This document shows, piece after piece, positions 9,266 to 16,575 of a stretch of DNA of 64,000 bases; the stretch's first letter is position 1; every line of letters begins with the position of its first letter. Origin of the DNA: Anaerolineales bacterium (GTDB taxonomy: Bacteria; Chloroflexota; Anaerolineae; Anaerolineales; Villigracilaceae); the NCBI GenBank assembly GCA_016789305.1, contig JAEURJ010000009.1:62001-126000 (forward strand). Reading direction: 5' to 3'. Both the position numbers and the translations under genes were made by a program. The notes beneath the pieces are model-generated. The model was not told the DNA's origin, made no database searches, and saw only the letters and a program-made list of their open reading frames with translations.

Positions 9266-10078
9266 ATGCTCGACATCTCCAATGCAAAATTCGCTTTTCT
9301 AGATATCGAAACCACCGGGCTTTCCCCTTGGTTTGGGGACCGCATCTGCCAGATCGCAGTTGTCGTGACCGAAGGCAAACGCATCAAATCGACCGTTGAC
9401 CTGCTCATCAATCCTGAAAGAGATCTTTCCCCTGCGGCAGTTCACGTCAATGGACTGAACGATGTTCAACTGAGGCGTGCCCCAAAATTCGAAGAGATCA
9501 TTGCCCAGTTGGAAGCGGTTTTCAAAGACGCTATCGTAGTGTGCCACAATGCAAAATTCGATATTCAATTTTTAGACAGTGAATACCGACGCTTTGGCCG
9601 TCAGGCTGAATTCCCCAACCTGATCGACACCATGTTGATCGCACAACAGTTTTATCAACTGCCGTCATACAGTTTGGAGCACTTGGCAGAATCATTCCAG
9701 GTCACTACCAAATTTCAGGGTTCGCACGCGCAAGCGGATGCACTCGACGCAAAGAATATTTTCTTCGCCATGATGGACTCACTCAAACAATTCAACAAAC
9801 CGCTCGAAGATTACATTGGCATTTACAACTCCCCTGCCTGGCCTGAGGAAGGCGCCTACCTACCCATCGAATTAAGCGAAGCCATCAACAGCGGACGGCG
9901 ACTCTTCATCAAATATGTGGACAAAAACGGCGAGACTTCCGAGCGCTGGATCTCACAGGTGAAGGTACTTGGCCTCTCCGACTATCTCTATCTGCAAGCA
10001 TACTGCCACACCCGTGAAGCCGAGCGGACCTTTCGCCTCGACCGCATCTTGGATGTGGCAGTGGAAATAGAGAAATAA
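9266..10078 (+). CDS. DnaQ-like 3'-5' exonuclease fused to a WYL-like domain
   Basis: A 270-residue fusion. Residues 8-175 form a DEDDh exonuclease: Exo I FLDIETTG (11-18), Exo II CHNAKFDIQFLD (93-104), and Exo III around H154 and D158/D161. Residues about 198-266 resemble a WYL domain (LSEAINSGRRLFIKYVD, then a dense strand region ending FRLDRILDV), a fold that binds nucleic acid or nucleotide ligands and is common in repair and defence regulators. Such a protein could trim 3' ends under ligand control; that part is inference. The ATG follows a GATAAT -10-like box by six bases, so the mRNA may be leaderless. It is divergent from polX and ends at a strong terminator. Confidence 0.8.
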   Translation: MLDISNAKFAFLDIETTGLSPWFGDRICQIAVVVTEGKRIKSTVDLLINPERDLSPAAVHVNGLNDVQLRRAPKFEEIIAQLEAVFKDAIVVCHNAKFDIQFLDSEYRRFGRQAEFPNLIDTMLIAQQFYQLPSYSLEHLAESFQVTTKFQGSHAQADALDAKNIFFAMMDSLKQFNKPLEDYIGIYNSPAWPEEGAYLPIELSEAINSGRRLFIKYVDKNGETSERWISQVKVLGLSDYLYLQAYCHTREAERTFRLDRILDVAVEIEK

Positions 10079-10080
10079 AA

Positions 10081-10122
10081 ATTTCCGCTTGCTCGGGGGC
10101 TAAGCCCCGAGCAAGCGGAAAT
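10081..10122. terminator. strong intrinsic hairpin between convergent genes
   Basis: An 18-bp perfect stem (10081-10098 and 10105-10122) with a six-base loop lies between the stop of the exonuclease gene and the stop of the membrane protein gene at 10127. It can end transcription from both sides although its T tract is short. Confidence 0.75.
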
Positions 10123-10126
10123 GGCA

Positions 10127-11752
10127 TTAATCATAATAGTACGTACTGCATTGAAATTCTTCACCAGACGGGGTAACCACTTTGGCAGTCCAATCTTCCT
10201 TAATTATTTCATATTCATCGAGATTTTTATCGACAGAAGTCAGCGCGTTATCCGCATTGAATCGCGCAAAGTTGAACGACTGCCAGGAATACTCGCGTTT
10301 TTCCTGTTCGCGGTCATAGCGCACACATGCCAGTGACGCACCCACCTGTTCGTGCAAATCCGTCGAGACACTTTTTTCTTTGAAGGCAGTAACCAGAGCG
10401 GGGACAGCATCATCGGAGAGCTGAGTCAGATACTGCTCATCGAAATTATCCTCACCCTCCACTCTGGAGCTACCGCTATTTCCAGAAGTGGTTACGGATT
10501 TAATCTCGTGTGCAATATTCTGTCTGACAATAAACGCATCCACATTTACAATGGGCAGAGAAATCGCAAAGCCGAAGGACGCAACCAGCAAGGCAAAGGT
10601 GAAATACCGTTCCTTGTGCGTGATCTCCAATACAATGGTCGCGACCAGTAAGGTGCCGATCCAGTATAAGACAACGTGAGTATAGGTGCGCAGGCGCGAA
10701 AATCCATAGACTGCTTCATACAGGCCGAGTCTTTGGTAGGCGGAAAACAACATGACCAACAGCAAAGCAACCAACGCAACACCCAATCCGGAATATATTT
10801 TTCGCTGCGATTCCGTTTCACGTTTGGTGATGGCATTCAAACCGAGCAGCATAAACAAGGAGAAAAACGCAACAGTTACCAGTTCCCCAAACCCTTTGAC
10901 TGCATACTCTGAATAGGTATAGCCTTCCACGTTGATATTGGCATGCCCGCCGAAGAAATACTGAAATTGCACAATGACAAATAGTGCAAACAAAATCACC
11001 ACACTCCCCAACACAATGGCTGATTCTGTAAAGCCAAGAAACGCGGGGATCATCGGCTTGTCGTCGGAGGTCAATTTTTCGTCTTTTGATTCTGAAGCTG
11101 CGTGTAAAACCACTCCAGCCAAGGCATAGGCAATGAACAAGATATAGATCACACGAAAGATGTATTCGGGGAGATTTTCAAGCTTGAACAGCTCCACAAA
11201 ATCCCCGAGGCGCTGACCGAAGACCACATCCGCCGAGGCTAGTAACGAAGCAAAAATCGCAACGATCGGGAGTGCAATCAAAAGTCCGCGCAGGATGGGC
11301 CAGAGATTAAACTTTGCAGTTTTTATCTCCGCTTCTGTCTGGGCTTTTTTAGCATCCAAACTGAATGTAACTGGCCGCCCGATCAGGCTCGCAAGCAACA
11401 TCACACCTTTCGCAACATAGTCAGCAATGGTGTACTGGATCCAGCGGCCGCCCAAGAAAGTCACTGTCAGCAGAGTCATGGTAAACAGGGTGAATGTGTA
11501 CGCGAGAAACACAGTCATCGGCTCTGCACGGATAAATGTCACAGCGGCGAAGAAGATGAATAACGGAATCAGGATCAAGGTCGTGCGATGCGGGCGCAGG
11601 CCGTCGTTCATCAACAAGTAAAAGGCAGCAGTCACGCACAACATCGCAAAGATGGCGAAGTTCGCGCCGGGAGCCTGCTTCCAAAAAAGGAAGTCAAAAG
11701 CCCAGCCGAGAGCGATCACAGCGATCCATAGTTTGTTGGGATTGTTTTTCAT
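10127..11752 (-). CDS. multi-TM membrane protein, DUF4153/DUF4173-like
   Basis: A 541-residue polytopic membrane protein with about eleven helices up to residue 410 and a C-terminal soluble region of about 130 residues facing one side. The segment RGLLIALPIVAIFASLLASADVVFGQ near 175-200 matches the pattern of DUF4173 membrane proteins, whose function is unknown. I chose the ATG at 11752 because TTTTGGAGGAACGT precedes it; an in-frame ATG further upstream at 11812 lacks a ribosome site. A short hairpin (arms around 11788-11808) and an inverted repeat at 11829-11855 lie in its upstream region. No partner gene is adjacent. Confidence 0.7.
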   Translation of the reverse strand: MKNNPNKLWIAVIALGWAFDFLFWKQAPGANFAIFAMLCVTAAFYLLMNDGLRPHRTTLILIPLFIFFAAVTFIRAEPMTVFLAYTFTLFTMTLLTVTFLGGRWIQYTIADYVAKGVMLLASLIGRPVTFSLDAKKAQTEAEIKTAKFNLWPILRGLLIALPIVAIFASLLASADVVFGQRLGDFVELFKLENLPEYIFRVIYILFIAYALAGVVLHAASESKDEKLTSDDKPMIPAFLGFTESAIVLGSVVILFALFVIVQFQYFFGGHANINVEGYTYSEYAVKGFGELVTVAFFSLFMLLGLNAITKRETESQRKIYSGLGVALVALLLVMLFSAYQRLGLYEAVYGFSRLRTYTHVVLYWIGTLLVATIVLEITHKERYFTFALLVASFGFAISLPIVNVDAFIVRQNIAHEIKSVTTSGNSGSSRVEGEDNFDEQYLTQLSDDAVPALVTAFKEKSVSTDLHEQVGASLACVRYDREQEKREYSWQSFNFARFNADNALTSVDKNLDEYEIIKEDWTAKVVTPSGEEFQCSTYYYD

Positions 11753-11828
11753 ACGTTCCTCCAAAATCAATTTTACACAGGATAGCCGCGAGAGCCTTGC
11801 GAAGGCTCTCAAAAGATATCAAAAAAAT

Positions 11829-11855
11829 TCACAATTCATTATTACAGAATTGTGA
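11829..11855. promoter_or_regulatory. operator-like inverted repeat between divergent transcripts
   Basis: TCACAATTC, a nine-base spacer, then GAATTGTGA: a perfect 9-bp dyad. On the minus strand its spacer contains TAATAAT, a plausible -10 for the membrane protein gene, and on the plus side it lies 17 bases before the -35 box of the small transcript. The position suits a dimeric regulator acting on one or both. The protein is unknown. Confidence 0.5.
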
Positions 11856-11872
11856 GAATCAAAAACGGCCTA

Positions 11873-11901
11873 TTGACATAGATTTTATTTTATGACATAC
11901 T
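11873..11901 (+). promoter_or_regulatory. promoter of the short structured transcript
   Basis: TTGACA at 11873-11878 and CATACT at 11896-11901 with a 17-base spacer. The predicted start is near 11908, which gives a transcript of about 160 bases up to the terminator at 12039-12070. Confidence 0.65.
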
Positions 11902-11966
11902 TCCAGCACCGATTGGGGGCAAACAGATGAACCCGCTATCCTATGAAAGGAGGAGGTGTTGCCCAT

Positions 11967-12017
11967 ATGGAAAGTAGCAGTAAACCCAGCGCTGTGGCAT
12001 CCCTCCTCAAGTTCTAA
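11967..12017 (+). CDS. 16-residue peptide, unknown
   Basis: The peptide is MESSSKPSAVASLLKF. Support for translation is the unusually strong AGGAGGAGGTG eight bases before the ATG. The peptide is too short for domain calls; it has a polar Ser-rich start and an amphipathic end. An overlapping ORF starting at the ATG at 11927 (MNPLSYERRRCCPYGK) runs through the ribosome site and stops inside this one, which could couple the two. It may be a leader, a signalling peptide or a toxin-like peptide; none is shown by the sequence. Confidence 0.45.
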   Translation: MESSSKPSAVASLLKF

Positions 12018-12038
12018 AAGGAAGCCACAGCGCCCCAC

Positions 12039-12070
12039 GAGTGCCATCCGGAAGGATGGCACTCTGGTTT
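12039..12070 (+). terminator. intrinsic terminator of the short transcript
   Basis: An 11-bp perfect stem GAGTGCCATCC/GGATGGCACTC with a GGAA tetraloop, followed by TGGTTTTAATT. It ends the plus-strand transcript just before the convergent pfkA stop. Confidence 0.8.
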
Positions 12071-12073
12071 TAA

Positions 12074-13156
12074 TTATTCGTCGCCAAAGGAAATGCCGAT
12101 GTTACGCGCCGTGATCACCGCGTCATCGGTCGGTTTGACTCTTTTGGGTGTAGATATTGCTTCTTCGAGGGGTATGTCGGTGATCTTTCCGGAGCGCAAC
12201 GCCACCATACGGTCAAACCCGCCCTGAGCTGCGAGGCGAACTGCGGCCGCTCCATAGCGAGTGGCAAGTCCACGGTCAAATGCAGTGGGCGTACCGCCAC
12301 GCTGTACGTGCCCCAAAACCGTAACTCGGGATTCAAGTCCCTGCTTGTCGATGTAATCTGCCACGGTCTGGCCGATGCCGCCAAGTCTTGGGACATAAAT
12401 TTCATCCCCTTTGCGGGAAATGGATTGTGCACCGCCTAATTGTTTTGCACCTTCCGAAACCGCGATCAAGCTAAATAAGCGTCCCTTGGCTTTGCGGTCT
12501 TGAATCTTGGCAATCACACTCTCGAACTTGAATGGAATCTCAGGAATGAGAATGACATCCGCACCACCGGAAATACCGGCGTTCAAGCTGATGAAGCCCG
12601 CATCGCGTCCCATCAATTCCACAACCATCACACGGTTATGCGACTCGGCCGTGGTGTGTAAACGATCCAGTGCCTCGGTGGCGATATTCAATGCTGTATC
12701 GAAACCGAAGGTGATTTCGGTGCCATTAATATCATTGTCGATCGTCTTGGGCACACCAATGACCGGAACCCCCAGCGAATACAGTTCATGGGCGCTGGCA
12801 AGGGTGCCGTCCCCGCCCAAAACAAGGAGTGCATCCATGTTTAGTTTCTTAATTCCATCGAGAATATCCTGCTTAACATCAATGGTCACTTCTTTGCCAT
12901 CCCGGATCACTTTGCGGGTATAGGGATTTCCACGATTGGCCGTGCCAAGAATGGTACCGCCGCGAGGCAAAATTCCACGAACAGACTCCATATCCATCGG
13001 TATCACCCCGCCTTCTTCGATGAAACCGTCATAGCTTTCCTTGATGCCGAAGACTTCACAATCGTATTCATTGATGGCAGTTTTCACCGCCGCGCGGATC
13101 ACTGCATTGAGTCCAGGCGCATCTCCGCCACCTGTAAGAATTCCCATTCGTTTCAT
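12074..13156 (-). CDS. pfkA: 6-phosphofructokinase, group III type
   Basis: A 360-residue enzyme for fructose 6-phosphate phosphorylation in glycolysis. The start MKRMGILTGGGDAPGLN is the nucleotide-binding loop. GGDGT at 114-118 places a glycine where PPi-dependent enzymes have Asp, which indicates ATP use, while PKTIDND at 136-142 has the Lys usual in PPi enzymes; this Gly/Lys combination marks the mixed group III family. MGRDAGF and an RGG(T)PTAFDR segment for substrate binding are present. CAGGAG precedes the ATG. A TATGAT -10 (13194-13189) with TTACTT 17 bases upstream is a plausible promoter. It stands alone. Confidence 0.92.
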   Translation of the reverse strand: MKRMGILTGGGDAPGLNAVIRAAVKTAINEYDCEVFGIKESYDGFIEEGGVIPMDMESVRGILPRGGTILGTANRGNPYTRKVIRDGKEVTIDVKQDILDGIKKLNMDALLVLGGDGTLASAHELYSLGVPVIGVPKTIDNDINGTEITFGFDTALNIATEALDRLHTTAESHNRVMVVELMGRDAGFISLNAGISGGADVILIPEIPFKFESVIAKIQDRKAKGRLFSLIAVSEGAKQLGGAQSISRKGDEIYVPRLGGIGQTVADYIDKQGLESRVTVLGHVQRGGTPTAFDRGLATRYGAAAVRLAAQGGFDRMVALRSGKITDIPLEEAISTPKRVKPTDDAVITARNIGISFGDE

Positions 13157-13329
13157 AAAAATACTCCTGTTTAAAGATTAATGTATCTATCATACCCCCA
13201 AGGTAATGCATAAGTAAATAATGACGAACTTCCTGATTTCCTGCCTTTCAATCCCATTGCCCATATTATGCCCAGGTCTCCAATTGCGCCCTGCCGATTT
13301 TTAAAAGCGCACTTTGTGACCGCACTGGG

Positions 13330-13345
13330 TATAATGAACAAAATG
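13330..13345 (+). promoter_or_regulatory. -10 box placed for a leaderless mRNA
   Basis: TATAAT at 13330-13335 is followed after seven bases by the ATG at 13343, so the expected transcription start coincides with the start codon. No good -35 box is seen at 17 bases and there is no ribosome site. Confidence 0.6.
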
Positions 13346-14188
13346 GAAACCCAACCAACAAATTCAATAGTTCAAAATATCCTGCGCTGGTTCGTCCCTG
13401 TCGCAGCCATCCTCTCCTTCGCTGCATGGATGTACGTTGCCCCGGAAGGCGCACTGGGCAAACTCGACGCCATTGGCTACGCCGTTTGTCATCGCATCGA
13501 CGCCCGCTCCTTCCATATTGGAGACCAGCAGCTTCCACTTTGTGCTCGCTGTACAGGGGAGTTCTTTTCCGCCGGCACAGCTTTGATCTTTATGGGTCTG
13601 GTCAGCGGCAAACGCAACAAGCTCCCCTCCCGCGGAATCATTGCCATTCTCATTTTATTCTTTCTCGCATTTGGAATCGATGGAAGCAATTCCTATCTCT
13701 ACCTGCTAAAGCAAACTGCCCCCTCCGGTGCGCTGGCAGCCATCCCCAATTTATATGTACCCAACAATACCTTGCGCCTCTTCACCGGCAGCGGCATGGG
13801 AATCGCACTGGCAGCCGTTCTTTTCCCGGTTCTGAATCAAACCCTCTGGCGGGAACAGGACGACCGCCCTGCACTCGAATGGAAATCCTTCGGAATTCTT
13901 GTCGCGATCATCGCGATCCTTGATTTCCTCGTGCTTACAGAAAGTCCCATTATCTTATATCCGGTTGCCTATGTCAGCGCATTGGGGACGTTATCCCTTC
14001 TCGTAATCGTGTTCGGTATGTTATGGACGATGCTCATGCGCGAAGACAACACCTATACCTCCGCGCGTCAATTGTTATTGCCGGCTCTTTCCGGACTGAC
14101 GCTTGCCCTGCTTATGGTGGTAAGTATTGACCTCGTCCGCCTGCAATTCACCGGCACATGGAGCGGCTTTCCCGGATTGAATGGATAG
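13343..14188 (+). CDS. DUF2085-family membrane protein
   Basis: A 281-residue membrane protein with about seven helices. The cytoplasm- or surface-exposed loop near residues 45-75 holds the family signature CHRIDARSFHIGDQQLPLCARCTGEF with three cysteines, which looks like a metal or redox site; the family function is unknown. I place the start at METQ (13343) because a perfect TATAAT ends seven bases before it; upstream in-frame starts lie in or before the promoter. The next gene, another membrane protein, begins 91 bases downstream and may be co-transcribed. Confidence 0.75.
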   Translation: METQPTNSIVQNILRWFVPVAAILSFAAWMYVAPEGALGKLDAIGYAVCHRIDARSFHIGDQQLPLCARCTGEFFSAGTALIFMGLVSGKRNKLPSRGIIAILILFFLAFGIDGSNSYLYLLKQTAPSGALAAIPNLYVPNNTLRLFTGSGMGIALAAVLFPVLNQTLWREQDDRPALEWKSFGILVAIIAILDFLVLTESPIILYPVAYVSALGTLSLLVIVFGMLWTMLMREDNTYTSARQLLLPALSGLTLALLMVVSIDLVRLQFTGTWSGFPGLNG

Positions 14189-14279
14189 AAACGAATTAAC
14201 TGATTTTTCGTAGATTTATTGTGCATCGCTGCCTTCCAAAATAATAATGGGCAGCAAGATAAAAGGAGAAAGAAATTAA

Positions 14280-14852
14280 ATGGAAATGTTACTCGGTGTA
14301 TTTTCTGCATTTGGCCTGTCAGCGAGCGCAGGGCTCAACGCCTACATCCCGCTGCTTGTTGTCGGTGTGATCGCACACTATTTCCCCAATGCATTGAATC
14401 TCAACCAGCCCTGGGATTTGATCGCCAATCCGTGGATCCTCATCCTGCTCGGTGTATTGGTTATCATCGAAATGCTTGCGGATAAAGTCCCCGCAGTCAA
14501 CCATATCAACGACCTCATTCAAACCTTCGTGCGCCCGGCAGCGGGAGCCGTCGTATTCGCGGCCAGCGCGAAAGTCATCACAGATATTCATCCCTTGATC
14601 GCATTGGCCTGTGGTCTGCTTGTGGCCGGCGGAGTCCATGTCGCCAAATCTGCCGTGGTTCGCCCAATTGTCACAGCCACAACAGCGGGCGCGGGGAATC
14701 TCCCCGTTTCCATAGCGGAGGATGTCATCTCCACCGTTGTATCGATCCTTGCCATTGTCCTGCCGATCATCATGGCTGCTTTGCTGGTTTTGCTTTTTAT
14801 CCTGCTCTATTTATGGTGGTCAAGCCGCAGGGACAAAGCACAAACTGCCTGA
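14280..14852 (+). CDS. DUF4126-family membrane protein
   Basis: A 190-residue protein with about five helices. Its start FGLSASAGLNAYIPLLVVG and the internal EMLADKVPAVNHINDLIQTFVRP match the DUF4126 pattern; function is unknown. AAAGGAG lies ten bases before the ATG. A short inverted repeat GCTGCC...GGCAGC around 14227-14254 lies in the leader. It ends in a basic tail (SSRRDK) after the last helix. Confidence 0.75.
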   Translation: MEMLLGVFSAFGLSASAGLNAYIPLLVVGVIAHYFPNALNLNQPWDLIANPWILILLGVLVIIEMLADKVPAVNHINDLIQTFVRPAAGAVVFAASAKVITDIHPLIALACGLLVAGGVHVAKSAVVRPIVTATTAGAGNLPVSIAEDVISTVVSILAIVLPIIMAALLVLLFILLYLWWSSRRDKAQTA

Positions 14853-14858
14853 TATAAT
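14853..14858 (+). promoter_or_regulatory. -10 box for the 62-residue membrane protein
   Basis: TATAAT directly after the DUF4126 stop codon, with GGGACA (four matches to TTGACA) 17 bases upstream at 14830-14835. It gives a leader of about 55 bases before the RBS AAGGAG. Confidence 0.55.
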
Positions 14859-14919
14859 GGTTTCAAATCAAACATGCGCAGTCATTGTACGCGCGAATAT
14901 TTTTTAAGGAGAAGAGATT

Positions 14920-15108
14920 ATGTCTGAAAACATGCCTGTCACTCCCACCGAGGAACCCAAAAAGAGCAACCAAGGCGTCATCATTGCTGTCGTTGTCGTT
15001 GTCCTGCTTTGCTGCTGCTGCGTAGGCGCAATTGGCGGCTGGTATCTTTGGAACAACGGCGATGCAATGCTTGGCAACGCCGCTCATCTCATTGCAAACT
15101 TTGCATAA
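14920..15108 (+). CDS. 62-residue single-TM protein with a cysteine cluster
   Basis: A small protein with a Pro/Lys-rich cytoplasmic start and one hydrophobic helix at about 19-45 that contains four adjacent cysteines (LLCCCCVG). It ends in a short polar tail. AAGGAG precedes the ATG, it has its own -10 box, and a perfect terminator follows, so it is a monocistronic gene. The Cys run in the membrane may be an acylation or metal site, but nothing shows this. Function unknown. Confidence 0.7.
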   Translation: MSENMPVTPTEEPKKSNQGVIIAVVVVVLLCCCCVGAIGGWYLWNNGDAMLGNAAHLIANFA

Positions 15109-15121
15109 TTTATATTCCAAC

Positions 15122-15155
15122 AAAAAATTCCCCGAGTTAACTCGGGGAATTTTTT
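15122..15155. terminator. bidirectional intrinsic terminator
   Basis: A perfect 34-bp palindrome (17-bp arms 15122-15138 and 15139-15155) with A and T tracts at the ends. It serves both the small membrane protein (plus) and the thiamine operon (minus); the DUF402 stop codon lies inside it. Confidence 0.9.
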
Positions 15156-15595
15156 GTTTTCAACAGTTCCTGAAGTTCCTGCATTCCTGCATACACTTTT
15201 TGCAACAATCCATCATCCAGATTCAAATCAAGCAATTCGTCTTCGTCCAACACGGTCTGCGTTCCATCGGGGGCAACCCATAAATCCAAAGCCAGATCAA
15301 TATAGGAAACCGCTTCCTCATCGATTAAAGCGGGCCTGCCGATATTACAATACCAGCCTTTGAAAGTCTTATCATCGCGGTCAAAAATCTCGAAAATGTT
15401 ATACCAACGGTCAGTATAGAACGTCTCTACAAAACGGTCGCCGCGCTTCAAGGTGACGTTCATGAAACTCATATCGTCGCGCCCAAAGAATGCCTCCAAA
15501 ACAATTGCGTTCTCTTCACGCCTGACCACTTCCCCATCATACTGAAATACCACTTCGCCACTTAAATTCTTCTTCTGGATTTTCATGCGAGACAT
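15137..15595 (-). CDS. DUF402 protein (nucleoside phosphatase-like)
   Basis: A 152-residue protein of the DUF402 family. The family core is clear: FYTDRWYNIFEIFDRDD near 59-75, GWYCNIGRP near 80-88 and YIDLALDLWVAPDG near 97-110, followed by an acidic DEDELL. Characterised members hydrolyse nucleoside di- and triphosphates with divalent metal held by these acidic residues. It is the last gene of the thiamine operon; its ATG lies 13 bases inside the end of the ATPase gene with AAGGT upstream. It may act on thiamine phosphates or simply be co-transcribed; this is open. Confidence 0.8.
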   Translation of the reverse strand: MSRMKIQKKNLSGEVVFQYDGEVVRREENAIVLEAFFGRDDMSFMNVTLKRGDRFVETFYTDRWYNIFEIFDRDDKTFKGWYCNIGRPALIDEEAVSYIDLALDLWVAPDGTQTVLDEDELLDLNLDDGLLQKVYAGMQELQELLKTKNSPS

Positions 15596-16575
15596 TCTAC
15601 CTTAACCCGCAGGTGGATGATCTGGCCGATCTTTGGTTTTTCCCTGACAAAAAACAAACCGCCTCGACTCTTAACTTGAAACTGCTCCCGCTTAAAAAGC
15701 ACATCCTCCACCTTGAGCTTGAGCTCCTGTCCACTTGCTCCGGAGGCCTGCCGCATCAACAGGGAAATCTTCTCTCCTTTTACGTGCTTGTGCCTGCATT
15801 TCAAATCAAACACACCAAATTCTGTTTTGACTTTATTCGGCAAGACAGCCACGCCATTGAGGGTATTGCCGATACCAAAAAAATTCGCAGCCCAGATCGA
15901 ACCTGGGTCATTCCAAATTTCTTCAGGCCGCCCATCACGGACAATTTCCCCATCATGCAGCAGCAAAATTCGATCTGCGATGGCGAAGGCTTCTTCCTGA
16001 TCATGTGTGACATAAATCGAGGGAATCTTTGTGCGATGCAGAATCTCGCGAAGCTCATTGAGTAAATCCTCTTTGAGATTTCGATCCAACGCGCCAAGAG
16101 GTTCATCAAACATCAACAAGCGCGGATTGGGCGCCAGCGCACGAGCCAATGCCACACGTTGTTGTTCGCCACCGGAAAGCTCTGTCACGTCTCTTTTTTC
16201 AAACCCCAGCAAGTTGACCTGTTTCAACAAAATGGCTACGCGCTCCTGAATTTGCGCAGGTGGAACTTTCCGCATTTTCAAACCGAAGGCGATATTGTCG
16301 AAAATATTCAGGTGAGGGAAAAGCCCATAGTCTTGAAAGACCAATCCAAAGTCGCGGAGATGAGGCGGGGTCTTCTGGGCGAGGTCCATGCCGTTGAACA
16401 GAATCCTGCCCTCGTCCGGTGACTCCAATCCAGCGATCATCCTCAAAAGAGTGGACTTGCCGCTGCCGGATGCGCCAAGCAAACAAATTGTTTCATCGCT
16501 CCTCAGAGTGAATGAAATATTTTTGAGTAATGGCTTGCCTTCGTACGTTTTGAAAATATTTTTCAATTCAAGCAT
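15583..16575 (-). CDS. thiQ: ABC transporter ATP-binding protein, ThiQ/FbpC-like
   Basis: A 330-residue ABC ATPase. Walker A GASGSGKST lies near 34-42, the signature LSGGEQQRVALARALAPNP near 136-150 and Walker B LLMFDEPLGALD near 152-163, followed by a switch His in YVTHDQEEA. A C-terminal TOBE-like region covers about 235-325, which is usual for FbpC-type rather than the shorter ThiQ of enterics. It overlaps the permease gene by eight bases. The thiamine assignment comes from the riboswitch and thiN in the same operon, not from the ATPase itself. Confidence 0.85.
   Translation of the reverse strand: MLELKNIFKTYEGKPLLKNISFTLRSDETICLLGASGSGKSTLLRMIAGLESPDEGRILFNGMDLAQKTPPHLRDFGLVFQDYGLFPHLNIFDNIAFGLKMRKVPPAQIQERVAILLKQVNLLGFEKRDVTELSGGEQQRVALARALAPNPRLLMFDEPLGALDRNLKEDLLNELREILHRTKIPSIYVTHDQEEAFAIADRILLLHDGEIVRDGRPEEIWNDPGSIWAANFFGIGNTLNGVAVLPNKVKTEFGVFDLKCRHKHVKGEKISLLMRQASGASGQELKLKVEDVLFKREQFQVKSRGGLFFVREKPKIGQIIHLRVKVECLA

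Larger units (their letters stand above)
11908..12070 (+). ncRNA. short structured transcript carrying a 16-codon ORF
   Basis: A compact unit with its own promoter, a strong ribosome site, a tiny ORF and a terminator, lying between two minus-strand genes. A 10-bp perfect stem joins 11989-11998 with 12024-12033; its loop contains CTCCTC, which can pair with the AGGAGGAGG ribosome site at 11948-11956, so translation of the peptide and folding of the RNA may exclude each other. It could be a regulatory RNA, a dual-function RNA, or just an mRNA for a peptide. I know no matching RNA family. Confidence 0.5.

Noticed and set aside
11847..11860. lac operator-like sequence GAATTGTGAG
   Set aside because: Only a half resembles it; the local symmetry is a different 9-bp dyad and no lac-type genes are present.
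11927..11977. Upstream ORF MNPLSYERRRCCPYGK as the main product of the short transcript
   Set aside because: Its ATG has no good ribosome site and the frame runs through the strong Shine-Dalgarno of the next ORF; I keep it only as a possible coupling element.
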